From Candidatus Jordarchaeia archaeon (lineage in GTDB: Archaea > Asgardarchaeota > Jordiarchaeia > Jordiarchaeales > Jordiarchaeaceae), in NCBI GenBank assembly GCA_029856435.1, contig JAHQXB010000042.1, forward strand, positions 1 through 49,361: DNA of 49,361 nucleotides, given 5' to 3'. The notes under the pieces are model-generated. The model searched no databases, was not told the DNA's origin, and was given only the letters and a program-made list of their open reading frames with translations. The number at the start of each line of letters is the position of its first letter. The stretch's first letter is position 1. Shown piece by piece: positions 7,840 to 16,542 of this stretch. The translations under genes and the position numbers were made by a program.

Positions 7840-8940
7840 TTAGGGGGAACACCCAATCAGCCGGTAAACCTCTCTAGCAATCATTAATTCCTCGTTAGTC
7901 TTTTTAACCTTAACAAGCACCCTCGATTTCTTACTTGAAATAATTTCCCGGTTTAAAAGATTATCTTCTTCGTTTAGCTTAGCTCCAAGATAGGAAAGAG
8001 CCTCCACAACCCTTTTCCTAATCCTCCACTCATTCTCACCAATGCCCCCAGTAAATATCAGCGTGTCTAAACCGCCCAGAACAGAAACATAGGACCCTAT
8101 ATACTTTATCAAGCGATATACAAAAACATCAATTGCCAATTTTGCCTCTTTTCTCTCAGACTTCATAAGCTCCCTTACATCGTTGCTCTCTCCAGACAGC
8201 CCCAGCAACCCAGACCTTCTATTAAGCATATCATCAAGCTCCTGATAAGTAAACCCTTCGCTCAGAAGAAAGAGTAAAACCCCCGGATCTAAATCTCCAC
8301 TCCTGCTACCCATAACCAGCCCCTCCAAAGGAGTAAAACCCATACTGGTATCTACGCATTTCCCATCCCTTATTGCTGCTAAAGAAACCCCATTACCGAG
8401 ATGACAGGAAATCACTCTTCCCGCCTCATTAAGGGAAACATACATGTGGGATATCCCATGAAAACCATACCTCCTAACAGAGTACTTTTCCCTTATTTCT
8501 TTTGGAAGAGCATATGTGTAAGCGACCTCAGGCAAGGTTTGATGGAAAGATGTGTCAAACACGGCAATTTGAGGCACCATAAAAGATTCACAAGCCTTTA
8601 TAACCGCCAACTGTGGGGGATTATGTAAAGGCGCTAATGGAGCCGCCATCCTAATTTTCTCCAAAACCTTCTCATCAATCACTTTACTCTCTGAAATATC
8701 TAAACCGTGAACCACCCTATGACCAATTGCCTCAATCAATAAATTTCTCTCCCCCAAATATTTCTTAATAAACTTGATACCCTCTTCATGAGTGCTTATA
8801 TCAATTGGTTTCTCAACCCCGCCCTGCACAAAAGCCGGCTTATCTCCAATCCTATCAATCAAACCACCATCAACTTCAACTTCTGCCCTAAAAACCCTGA
8901 ATTTAATAGTGGAAGAGCCAACATTCAAAATCAGTATCAT
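7840..8940 (-). CDS. ackA: Acetate kinase
   Basis: The protein has 366 residues, slightly short of the usual ~400. All signature blocks of the acetate/sugar kinase family are present: LNVGSSTIKF at the N-terminus (phosphate-binding), GHRVVHG, FDTSFHQTLP, YGFHGISH, HLGNGVSLAAI, DTSMGFTPLEGLVMG, SRSGDLDPG and the adenosine-binding FTGGIGEN. The enzyme interconverts acetyl phosphate + ADP with acetate + ATP. It is rare in archaea, known from Methanosarcina and Bathyarchaeia genomes, where a Pta-Ack style acetogenesis has been proposed. No phosphotransacetylase is in the window. It is preceded by an AT-rich region with no strong TATA box. Confidence 0.94.
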   Translation of the reverse strand: MILILNVGSSTIKFRVFRAEVEVDGGLIDRIGDKPAFVQGGVEKPIDISTHEEGIKFIKKYLGERNLLIEAIGHRVVHGLDISESKVIDEKVLEKIRMAAPLAPLHNPPQLAVIKACESFMVPQIAVFDTSFHQTLPEVAYTYALPKEIREKYSVRRYGFHGISHMYVSLNEAGRVISCHLGNGVSLAAIRDGKCVDTSMGFTPLEGLVMGSRSGDLDPGVLLFLLSEGFTYQELDDMLNRRSGLLGLSGESNDVRELMKSERKEAKLAIDVFVYRLIKYIGSYVSVLGGLDTLIFTGGIGENEWRIRKRVVEALSYLGAKLNEEDNLLNREIISSKKSRVLVKVKKTNEELMIAREVYRLIGCSP

Positions 8941-9393
8941 ACTTAAACCCCAAAAACGAAATCAGCGACTCAATAAAATCAACTAAACACAGCAAATCAA
9001 AAAGCAATAAAATCAAAAATAAATAAAGATTACTATCATACCGAAAAATGTTAAAAAACTATAGAGTTTCTCATTAATTTTTTCCTGAACCTATCCTTGA
9101 CCGGGGTTATTTAAGGCTTCTTTCACCAAAAAAGGCGGAAAAAACCATACTTTCTGGAAGAGAAAAGGAAAAAATTAAATGGAAAGTCTATACTAAGAAT
9201 AACAATTTTAACATAAAAAAGTGAAAACTCCAGTTGATTTGGTTCGGAGAGGATAAACATCCATCAAAATTAAATGAGTTGGGGAAAGAACTACAAAACT
9301 AATGGCAGTTAGCTAACACACAATTTATCTACGTTATCCGAACGAACACCGAATCAAGCTCTGTAAACAAGTGAACACCTGTAAAACTCGTTA
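8941..9393. other. 453-base intergenic region, no gene recognised
   Basis: The region upstream of ackA and downstream of the KaiC-like gene is AT-rich, with stops in all frames. It should contain the ackA promoter (minus strand). No tRNA-like, repeat or convincing hairpin signal was found. Confidence 0.5.
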
Positions 9394-10128
9394 TCAGAGT
9401 TCGCCGCCCGGCATAATCACAATACCCCGACTGCCAATTTCTATGGGATATACTTTCAAGCTGTGACTTGAAAAACGTAACTTACGAACTACTAGGCTTC
9501 GGCGTAGCTCACCATTCTCCTCATTCAAGTATAAAACAATAATACCTTGAGCTATGAACTCCTCCACTCCGTACCTTGAATATCCAGATTTTCCAGTTAT
9601 TTCACTAGTCATAAGGCTGGTGGTTTGTAATTCTCCTAGTAGTGATGCGAGTTTGAAGATGGCGTTTCTGATTGCAGTTTGGGATTCGAATCTTATTCCT
9701 AACCCGCTGAGTGAATCTATAGCTATCCTTTGGGCGTTTATTTGTTTTGTTGCTTTATAGATTTCTTGGGCGAGGGTGCTGATGTCAAAGCCTCGTCTCA
9801 GTGTATAGGGTTCCGTGGTGGGTAGTCCAGCTTTGCTTGATGCTGCGTCTATTATTATTAGTTTGTTTTCTTGTTCAAGTTTTTCGAAATCCCATCCAAA
9901 TTGGCTGGCCTCTCTCCTTATTTCGCGGGGTTTTTCCTCTAGGGTTACGAATATTCCCGGCTGGTCATATTTGGCTGCTCCCGCATATAAGAACTGCATA
10001 CAACATATTGTTTTTCCTGTTCCTGCTCCCCCGGAAACTAGGATGTTTGTTCCTTTTACGAATCCTCCATGCAGAATTCCGTCCAGTCCGGGTATTCCAG
10101 ATTTTATTCGTTCCATCATTTTTTCCAT
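9394..10128 (-). CDS. Single-domain KaiC/RadA-superfamily ATPase
   Basis: The protein has 244 residues of the KaiC-like RecA-fold family. Walker A is GGAGTGKT (about 34-41), and the family hallmark GIPGLDGILHGGF precedes it. A Walker-B type strand RIAIDSLSGLG is at about 133-143. The conserved Glu pair after strand 2 is visible in VTLEEKPREI. Archaea carry many single-domain KaiC-like ATPases, most of unknown role, often tied to signalling or motility. It begins seven bases after the Lrp-type regulator on the same strand, so the two are almost certainly co-transcribed and may work together. Confidence 0.88.
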   Translation of the reverse strand: MEKMMERIKSGIPGLDGILHGGFVKGTNILVSGGAGTGKTICCMQFLYAGAAKYDQPGIFVTLEEKPREIRREASQFGWDFEKLEQENKLIIIDAASSKAGLPTTEPYTLRRGFDISTLAQEIYKATKQINAQRIAIDSLSGLGIRFESQTAIRNAIFKLASLLGELQTTSLMTSEITGKSGYSRYGVEEFIAQGIIVLYLNEENGELRRSLVVRKLRFSSHSLKVYPIEIGSRGIVIMPGGEL

Positions 10129-10135
10129 TCACCCT

Positions 10136-10648
10136 TCATGGCGGTATTGGACTTATGATTTCCTCTCCCTTCAGTAGCTTTTGCAGATCCCACACATTTA
10201 AATCTTGGACATCTGGATTGGATTGCAATTCAGATAGCAGCTTTTCCAATTCTTGCTTTGAACGTCCAAGTATGACCGCGTAAAGAGAAGTGCCATGGTC
10301 ACCTGTTGCCAAGAATCTTACTTGGTTCATTTTTTTGAGTTTTTCCGAGATTTCTTTTGTTCTCTGCACACTTATATCAGGAATTATGTGTCCTCCAATG
10401 TTTATTCGGATCAAAGCACAAGCGCTATATCCCAATTTTTCGGCTGAAACCACTATGGTAAACTGGCGGATGACTTGGTTCTCCAGGAGTTTTTTGACTC
10501 TGAAGTGTATTGTTGTATCGGGTACGTCTAGTTCTTTTGCTATTTGAGTAAATGGTACTCGGGAGTTTTCTTGAAGCATAGCTAGTATTTTCCGATCCAG
10601 ATCGTCTATTTCGGCAAGCATCGCTTTTCTTCCCTTTCCTATACCCAT
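10136..10648 (-). CDS. Lrp/AsnC-family transcriptional regulator
   Basis: The protein has 170 residues. An N-terminal helix-turn-helix is visible (LDRKILAMLQENSRVPFTQIAKELDVPDTTIHFRVKKL in sequence, about 12-50). It is followed by a RAM-like domain (about 60-150; FTIVVSAEKLGYSACALIRINIG, then VRFLATGDHGTSLYAVI). Lrp-type proteins bind DNA as octamers or dimers and sense amino acids or other small ligands. Start choices are ATG 10648 or ATG 10621, the latter close to the usual length before the HTH. It leads the KaiC-like gene in a two-gene operon and may regulate it. Confidence 0.88.
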   Translation of the reverse strand: MGIGKGRKAMLAEIDDLDRKILAMLQENSRVPFTQIAKELDVPDTTIHFRVKKLLENQVIRQFTIVVSAEKLGYSACALIRINIGGHIIPDISVQRTKEISEKLKKMNQVRFLATGDHGTSLYAVILGRSKQELEKLLSELQSNPDVQDLNVWDLQKLLKGEEIISPIPP

Positions 10649-11280
10649 TCATTACCCATCAAGTTGTTTCTATTTTAGTGATTATTTTTTATCTTGGATA
10701 ACTAATAATGTTTTAAGGAATAAAAGGTTTTCTGTGATTTTCGCAATTTATTCTCTTGTTTTTTAAACTTTCAATAATTTTTGTTAATAAGAATAGTAAC
10801 TTTTTGTATCAACAACAACATAACGTAGAACATATCTAAAATATGTTGAGAAGATATCTGTATCACCAAAGTATTATAACCCAATAATTATAACTCCAGG
10901 CTCTAGGTGAGTAGGAGATTTTGTTTCTCAAACCCAGACAGAATTTTTAGATATAAAAATTGTTGCAGATTCCCCCAATTCTACCCCTCCTATTTATTGG
11001 GTTTCACAATGTGAAAAGTAGATTTATGAAAATTCTTTTTGGTAATCAAAACAGGAAGAAGCCAAATCACCGTATAATAATGAAGGAGCAGAAATTTGGT
11101 TAAAATTTAGATGAATGTAAAAAGCATCCAAAAAGGAGTTCCGAGATTTTTAGGTGGCTAGGGGTATTAAAACTGCTTCTATTTTGGAATAAAGCTTGTT
11201 AACCTGAGAAACTTCCAACAGTTAACGTTAAAGAAAAACCATTAAACCCATCATTCCTCAAAAACAACCACACACATACA
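10649..11280. other. Long AT-rich region with promoter-like boxes and small hairpins
   Basis: No protein gene is recognised. On the plus strand ATATAAAA (10951-10958) is TATA-like. About 20 bases on, CCCAAT (10974-10979) matches ATTGGG (10996-11001), followed directly by TTTCAC-AAT-GTGAAA (11002-11016), so a small RNA is possible. Further on, TATTAAAA (11165-11172) and two GTTAAC palindromes (11198-11203, 11221-11226) precede the GC-rich island. Left part should also hold the Lrp gene promoter on the minus strand. Confidence 0.4.
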
Positions 11281-11535
11281 TGGGCCGTGCAGCCGATTCC
11301 AGCCAAAGCCCAGAATGCGGAGTTGAAGTTCGAAAAAGCCCAAAAGAGGGCAGAGCCACAACCGGGAACATCCCCCCACCGAAAGCAGGAGGGATGTGCC
11401 CGCTTCAACCGTTCCCCGGGCGAAAACCTCCCCATGAAACCGAGGGGAAAAACCCAAAGTTACGCAAGGTTAACGCTGGGTCAGAACGGTCTCTCAGCCT
11501 GCAATCTATTATTTGGGTAGCTTCTGAGTCCCACG
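11281..11535 (+). ncRNA. Putative structured non-coding RNA in a GC-rich island (unidentified)
   Basis: About 255 bases are far richer in G+C than the flanks and contain many stems: 11293-11299 with 11313-11320 (one bulge), GCCC/GGGC (11338-11351), CATCCC/GGGATG (11369-11396), GCCCG/CGGGC (11398-11421), TCCCC/GGGGA (11429-11448), ACCCA/TGGGT (11452-11481) and TGGG/CCCA (11514-11533). Long-range GTTGAAG (11322-11328) with CTTCAAC (11403-11409) crosses GGGAAC (11364-11369) with GTTCCC (11411-11416), allowing a pseudoknot. Loops are A-rich on the plus strand, which suggests that strand. Open reading frames across it look accidental. RNase P (GAGGAAAGTCC) and SRP (GGAAG...AGCAG) signatures were sought and not found. 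Identity is open. Confidence 0.5.
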
Positions 11536-11536
11536 T

Positions 11537-11980
11537 CTAGTATGGAGGTAAAAGCCCAATATACTTTAATATTTGCATTATGGATATCGCAGGTGCTGTG
11601 GATAGAATGATGTTATATAACACTGTCCAGATTGTTAACCATAGGAATAGAGCTGTTAAAAGTCCAGTTGTGAAGTATGGTGTCCAGCCTCCAACTTGGT
11701 CGGGTATAATTTTTAAGTAAAAGTAGCTTAATAATATGGGTAGCCCAATTAATATAAGAACTCCGACGATCGCAGCTATCAGAGCGGGGTGCTGGACGCT
11801 TGAAAAGGGTGAATCTAATAATGGAGAGAAAAGTACTGGGCGGATTATTGTGCTTACAACCGCACCTACTGCTGCGAACAGGGACTTCAGCCAGTATAAT
11901 TTGTCTTTATGCGATTGTTCCCGCCATTTTCTTTGAAACAACATAATGAGTTTACTCTTAGGCTCTTTGGAATTCTCCAT
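11537..11980 (-). CDS. Small integral membrane protein of unknown function
   Basis: I do not recognise this family. The 147-residue protein starts with a charged, Lys/Arg-rich cytoplasmic stretch (about 1-30) and has three or four membrane spans: SLFAAVGAVVSTIIRPVLF, LIAAIVGVLILIGLPILLSYFYL, TTGLLTALFLWLTIWTVLYNIIL, and possibly the C-terminal end. A longer frame runs to 12055, but GGAGG eight bases before ATG 11980 fixes the start. It is divergent from rqcH with only 30 bases between start codons. Its stop abuts the putative RNA island. Confidence 0.7.
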   Translation of the reverse strand: MENSKEPKSKLIMLFQRKWREQSHKDKLYWLKSLFAAVGAVVSTIIRPVLFSPLLDSPFSSVQHPALIAAIVGVLILIGLPILLSYFYLKIIPDQVGGWTPYFTTGLLTALFLWLTIWTVLYNIILSTAPAISIMQILKYIGLLPPY

Positions 11981-12010
11981 CAAGTAATCCTCCAACTTCG
12001 GGTGGTTTGC

Positions 12011-14011
12011 ATGATGAGTGAAATGTCCAATTTTGATATCGCCGCAATTATTCACGAGTTGAAACCAATTGTTGAGGGGACATGGATAAGGAACATTTAC
12101 CAGTTTAATGAGATTTTCCTTTTTAAGTTAAGATCGCCGATGCATGGGAATGTTTCTTTGTTGGTTGAGTTGGGACGCCGGATTCACTTAACTTGGTATC
12201 AGCGTCCCAAACCCCGGTTACCCAGCAATTTTTGTATGACCCTCAGAAAGTATCTTCGAAACCGGCGTATATTAGGGATTCGCCAGTATGATTTTGACCG
12301 TCTTGTAATTATTGATATAGGATTGCCCGAAAATAAATACTCGCTCATTATTGAATTTTTCGGTGATGGTAACATCATTCTACTAGACCCAGAAGGAAAA
12401 ATCTTTATCGCACGGCACTACCTCAAAATGAAGGATAGGGATATTGTTCCCAAAAAGGAGTTCCAATTCCCGCCAATGAGAGGCGTTGACCCACATAATG
12501 TTGATTATGAGTGGTTAAAATCCCTCTTTTCAACTTCTGATACTGACGTGGTACGTACAATAGCGAGAAATCTAAATATTGGTGGAGAGTATGCAGAGGA
12601 GTTATGCGTTAGGGCGGGGATAGATAAGAATACACCCGCATCCTTTGTGTCGTCTCAAGAATTGGAGAAAATAGTTTCTGCCTTAAAATCCCTGATGGAG
12701 CCTCTGGAGAGGGGAGAATTTGCACCCAGGATAGTTTTTAAAAACTCGGAGATGATCTCGGTAGTTCCATTTGAACTTAGAGTGTTTGAAAAAATGCAAA
12801 TTAGAAAGTTTGACAGCTTCAACCAAGCAGCTGATGAGTTCTATAGCGCCGGTGAGGTTTTCGAAGCAGAGCAAAAGGTTTCCGAGAGGCATGAAACGGA
12901 GGTTGACCGCTATAAAAGGATGCTTGAAGAGCAGAAGGCCAAGATATCTAAAATGGAACTTTCCGAAAAAAAGTACAGAAAGCAGGGAGATTTAATCTAT
13001 GCAAATCTACATTTGGTCACAGAATTATTGGAAACAATTGTTTCCGCAAGACAGAAAAACCATCCTTGGTCCGAAATAGAAGAGAAAATTAGAGAGGCTA
13101 GTGACCGAATCCCCTCGGCAAAGATTTTCCAGGACCTAAAACCAAAGGCTGGAAAGCTGGTGATAAACATTGAGGGGGAAAGCATTGAGCTAGATTATAG
13201 GAAATCAGCGGTTGAAAACGCAAACGCTTTTTATGAGCAAGCGAAAAAGGCAGCTTTAAAGGCTGAGGGGGCAAAAAAAGCTATCGAAAAAACGCTGAAA
13301 CTGATGGAAACTGTAGCGAAAGAAGTGCCTTCCGAAGAAGTAGCCCCAACCAAACTGGTAAAAAGGCGTAAGAAAAAGTGGTATGAAGCATTCAGATGGT
13401 TTAAATCATCAGAAGGAGTACTAGTTCTTGGCGGCAAAGATGTTAAAACAAACACTACCCTCTACAATAAATATATGGATCCTAACGACATCTTTATGCA
13501 CGCTGACTACAGAGGCGCACCCGTAGTAATAATTAAAAAAAGTGAAAAGCCAGTTTCAGACATCACCCTAAGGGAAGCAGCACAATTTGCCGTATCATTC
13601 TCAAGCGCCTGGAAGTCCGGCTGGGGACAGGCTGACGTTTACTGGGTGAACCCCGACCAAGTTTCTCAGACACCTCCTTCGGGTGAGTATTTGGAAAGAG
13701 GCTCATTCATGATCCGAGGCCAAAGAAATTATATTAGAGGGAATACACTAACACTTGCAGTGGGTTTGATTGAAAGTAATGGTGACATTTTACCAATCTG
13801 TGGCCCGCCCTCGGCTATTGAAAAACAGACCAAAAGCTTCGTAGTTATCAAACCTGGCGCGATTCCCAAAGGAAAATTGGCTAAGCAGGTAAAATACTTG
13901 TTACTAAAAAAGGCGCCACCTGAACTTAAAGAAAAAATAAACCTATTATCAATAAGCGAAATTGAAAATATTCTTCCGCCGGGAGGAGGTGATATTTCAC
14001 AAAACTCATAA
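12011..14011 (+). CDS. rqcH: RqcH / NEMF-like ribosome quality-control protein (NFACT family)
   Basis: The protein has 666 residues with the full NFACT plan. NFACT-N covers about 1-270 and includes the D96-R97 pair (YDFDRLVIID) that aligns with the tailing-essential DR of bacterial RqcH and yeast Rqc2. A long coiled coil (about 290-430, many E/K) follows, and NFACT-R at about 455-570 shows WYEAFRWF ... GGKDVKTN ... DIFMHADYRGAPVVI. These proteins bind large ribosomal subunits with stalled peptidyl-tRNA and promote C-terminal Ala tailing. A longer frame begins at 11909, but homology starts at EMSNFDIAAII, so ATG 12011 or 12014 is right. Its promoter must overlap the divergent membrane gene. 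Confidence 0.9.
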   Translation: MMSEMSNFDIAAIIHELKPIVEGTWIRNIYQFNEIFLFKLRSPMHGNVSLLVELGRRIHLTWYQRPKPRLPSNFCMTLRKYLRNRRILGIRQYDFDRLVIIDIGLPENKYSLIIEFFGDGNIILLDPEGKIFIARHYLKMKDRDIVPKKEFQFPPMRGVDPHNVDYEWLKSLFSTSDTDVVRTIARNLNIGGEYAEELCVRAGIDKNTPASFVSSQELEKIVSALKSLMEPLERGEFAPRIVFKNSEMISVVPFELRVFEKMQIRKFDSFNQAADEFYSAGEVFEAEQKVSERHETEVDRYKRMLEEQKAKISKMELSEKKYRKQGDLIYANLHLVTELLETIVSARQKNHPWSEIEEKIREASDRIPSAKIFQDLKPKAGKLVINIEGESIELDYRKSAVENANAFYEQAKKAALKAEGAKKAIEKTLKLMETVAKEVPSEEVAPTKLVKRRKKKWYEAFRWFKSSEGVLVLGGKDVKTNTTLYNKYMDPNDIFMHADYRGAPVVIIKKSEKPVSDITLREAAQFAVSFSSAWKSGWGQADVYWVNPDQVSQTPPSGEYLERGSFMIRGQRNYIRGNTLTLAVGLIESNGDILPICGPPSAIEKQTKSFVVIKPGAIPKGKLAKQVKYLLLKKAPPELKEKINLLSISEIENILPPGGGDISQNS

Positions 14012-14266
14012 AAACCATGAATACATAGTAGTTGCGCCAACCAGATGTTTGCGTCAAAAAACAGCAATACTCTAAACTAGAAAAGGGTAAGAAAAGAATA
14101 AGGGAACAAATTGTAAACATTGAAAACTAGTAGTGAATTATTAAGAATGTGTTTCAAGACCTAGTTTATTTTCAAAAACCTACATAAGCTGCGCTTCTTA
14201 GACAAATAATAAAATATGTTTTATAGCAATTAAAATAAAATGTAGGTTTCCTAGGAGGAAATCAAG

Positions 14267-15079
14267 TTGCAAGTTAAGGATGTTATGGTAAAGGACTTGT
14301 TTGTTGTGGATAAAGATGATATAGTTTCCCACGCAATGGAATTAATGGTGAAGAAGAGGGTTTCACGCCTTTTAGTTGTTGATAAAGGGAAATTGGTGGG
14401 GGTAATCACTGAAAAGGATATGGTTGACCGGTTAGGTTCAAGTAAGATGCGGTCACTTCAAGCTTCAAGCGTGCATGTTTCAGGAGTTATGACTTATAAT
14501 CCAATTACTATCAGTCCCCAAGCGGATGTTTATGACGCCGCTAAACTCATGATAGATAAGGGAATTTCGAGCCTACCGGTAGTGGATGGAGGGAAACTGG
14601 TGGGTATTATTACCAAATCCACTATGGCCCGCCTCTGCCTTCGAGTTGACAACATTTTTGTGGGCCAGGTAATGACAATTTCTCCCATTACCACCACGCC
14701 CTTTGACAGAATTGTGAAAGTGAGAAGAACCATGCTTGAGAGAAACATCAGTAGTTTGCCCGTTTTGGAAGGGGGAAAATTGGTGGGAATGGTAACAGAG
14801 GGACAAATAGCTTTGTACCTGGCACAGTTCCGAAACAGTGTACCCGAGAAACACCAAGAGGAAAGAATAAGACACGTAAAGGTAAACGAGATAATGCAAC
14901 CAGAACCTCCCAAGATTCACCCAGACAAAAAAATTAGTGACGCAGCAGATTTAATGCGCAAAGAAAAGATTAAGAGCATACCAGTCCTCAACTATGAAGA
15001 ACGTCTAGTAGGTATCCTAACAAAGACAGATTTGACCAGACTAGTGGCAAACAAGTTCACAGTAGAAAATAAAAAGTAG
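14267..15079 (+). CDS. Four-CBS-domain protein (second copy)
   Basis: The protein has 270 residues, nothing but four CBS motifs (about 1-58, 68-125, 130-187 and 200-262). Each opens with a VxDVM/VGQVM/VNEIM-type segment and closes with LVGxxTxxD/T. It shares its architecture with the protein at 710-1594 and is likely an ancient paralogue. CBS modules sense adenosyl ligands; the target is unknown. AGGAGG followed by AAATCAAG precedes the TTG at 14267, so a TTG start is well supported. Dihydroorotase begins on the base after its stop, which implies coupled translation and perhaps a regulatory link to pyrimidine synthesis (inference). Confidence 0.88.
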   Translation: MQVKDVMVKDLFVVDKDDIVSHAMELMVKKRVSRLLVVDKGKLVGVITEKDMVDRLGSSKMRSLQASSVHVSGVMTYNPITISPQADVYDAAKLMIDKGISSLPVVDGGKLVGIITKSTMARLCLRVDNIFVGQVMTISPITTTPFDRIVKVRRTMLERNISSLPVLEGGKLVGMVTEGQIALYLAQFRNSVPEKHQEERIRHVKVNEIMQPEPPKIHPDKKISDAADLMRKEKIKSIPVLNYEERLVGILTKTDLTRLVANKFTVENKK

Positions 15080-16438
15080 ATGCCTACAATGAGATCCTCA
15101 ACTGTGGATTTAGTTTTAAAAAACTCCAAAATATTTACGTACCAAGGAATAATCTCAGGCGGGTTGGCGGTAAAGGAGGGAAAAATCTACAATTTTTTGA
15201 AGGAACCAGAACTACTAAGATCAGATAAAACCATCGATGCTAAAGGCTGCCTATTACTGCCGGGGCTAATTGACCCCCATGTCCACCTCAGAGACCTGCA
15301 ACTCAGCTATAAGGAGGACTTCTACACTGGGACCTGCGCCGCAGCAACTGGGGGAGTAACAACTGTTATAGATATGCCCAACACCATACCTAGAACTTCC
15401 TCTCTGAAGACTCTCAGAGAAAAGAAGCGAGAAGCGGAGAAAAAAATTGTTGTCAACGTAGCATTTTATGCGGGATTTCCTAAAAATACAAATGAAGTCA
15501 AACAGATTGCCAAGGAAGGTATAAAAGGATTCAAGATATACCCCCATGATCCAACGGAAGAGGTTGATTTCAAGGATGAGGAACAAATTGTTGCATGTCT
15601 CAAGGCAGCTGCGGAGAATAATCTACCAGTTTTGGTGCATCCCGACGAACTAGAAACTATAAAGACGCTGCAATCTGAGTTGGAAAAGCAGAAGCTATCT
15701 GATGTAGAAGTATTTTTGGGTTCGCATCCTTCAACATCTGAGGCGAAGGCGATAACTAAGTACTCAGATTTGGGGGTTAAAACAGAATGCCATTTACACA
15801 TATGCCATGTCTCCTCATCAGAATCATTGGTAGCCATAAAAAGGGCTCTGAGCAGGGGAGCACGATTAACATGTGAAGTTACACCTCATCATCTCCTTCT
15901 GACAAGCGAAGAAATTAAAAAGCAAGGTGCATTGGCTAAAGTGCTTCCCCCATTAAGGTCTCGGGACGACAATGTAGCACTTTGGGCAGCTGTACTTGAT
16001 GGAGTTATAAATGTTATTGCAAGTGACCATGCTCCGCACAGTCTCTCAGAAAAGGAAAAAACATTTGCTGAGGCGCCCTCAGGATTTCCCGGACTTGAAA
16101 CGTTGCTTCCCCTAATGCTAACTAAGGTTGCTCAAGGAGATTTGAGGTTGGAGAAACTGGTTGATTTAACTTCTAGTTCACCGGCCAAGATTTTTAAATT
16201 AGAAAATAAGGGTATGCTCCTTGAGGGATACGATGCAGACATGGTTTTAGTAGACCTGAAAGAAAAGTGGAGAATTTCCCCAGAAAAATTCCACAGCAAA
16301 TCCAAGTTTTCACCATTTAAGAACTGGAATGTTATTGGAAAAGTGAGAATGACTTTTATTAAGGGGATATGTGTAATGTCCGATGGAGAGATTCTAGTTC
16401 CCCGAGGATTCGGAAATGTAATCAACGGAAACCCGTAA
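15080..16438 (+). CDS. pyrC: Dihydroorotase (class I, PyrC-like amidohydrolase)
   Basis: The protein has 452 residues. Metal ligands of the amidohydrolase barrel are visible: DPHVHLRD (HxH, about 61-68), the lysine to be carboxylated in GFKIYPHD (about 152-159), HPDE, CHVSSS (about 238-243) and ASDHAPHS (about 313-320). APSGFPGLETLLPL is the class I dihydroorotase/allantoinase substrate region. The enzyme cyclises N-carbamoyl-L-aspartate to dihydroorotate in pyrimidine synthesis. Allantoinase is the main alternative but is unlikely here. ATG 15080 immediately follows the stop of the CBS gene, indicating an operon. Confidence 0.9.
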   Translation: MPTMRSSTVDLVLKNSKIFTYQGIISGGLAVKEGKIYNFLKEPELLRSDKTIDAKGCLLLPGLIDPHVHLRDLQLSYKEDFYTGTCAAATGGVTTVIDMPNTIPRTSSLKTLREKKREAEKKIVVNVAFYAGFPKNTNEVKQIAKEGIKGFKIYPHDPTEEVDFKDEEQIVACLKAAAENNLPVLVHPDELETIKTLQSELEKQKLSDVEVFLGSHPSTSEAKAITKYSDLGVKTECHLHICHVSSSESLVAIKRALSRGARLTCEVTPHHLLLTSEEIKKQGALAKVLPPLRSRDDNVALWAAVLDGVINVIASDHAPHSLSEKEKTFAEAPSGFPGLETLLPLMLTKVAQGDLRLEKLVDLTSSSPAKIFKLENKGMLLEGYDADMVLVDLKEKWRISPEKFHSKSKFSPFKNWNVIGKVRMTFIKGICVMSDGEILVPRGFGNVINGNP

Positions 16439-16455
16439 AATACTTGAAACCCAAG

Positions 16456-16476
16456 ACTTTTTGGATAAACTTTAAA
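16456..16476 (+). promoter_or_regulatory. Promoter for aIF2 gamma, 21 bases identical to the eS30 promoter
   Basis: TTTGGATAAACTTTAAA is the core of a 21-base block found without change at 35956-35976 before eS30. CTTTAAA is the TATA box, and the upstream GGATAAA may hold the BRE. The predicted start is about 16498. Confidence 0.6.
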
Positions 16477-16542
16477 AGAATCCCACAGAAATGAGAATTG
16501 AAGACTTCTAGGAGGCTAAAACACCTGTCAGACAATAAAGCA

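Noticed and set aside
11281..11535. Identification of the island as RNase P RNA or SRP RNA
   Set aside because: The near-universal GAGGAAAGTCC box of RNase P and the GGAAG-AGCAG loop of SRP helix 8 were not found on either strand.
11280..11540. Open reading frames of 68-86 codons across the GC-rich island on both strands
   Set aside because: They overlap each other, lack ribosome sites and family motifs, and follow the hairpin pattern; better explained by an RNA gene.
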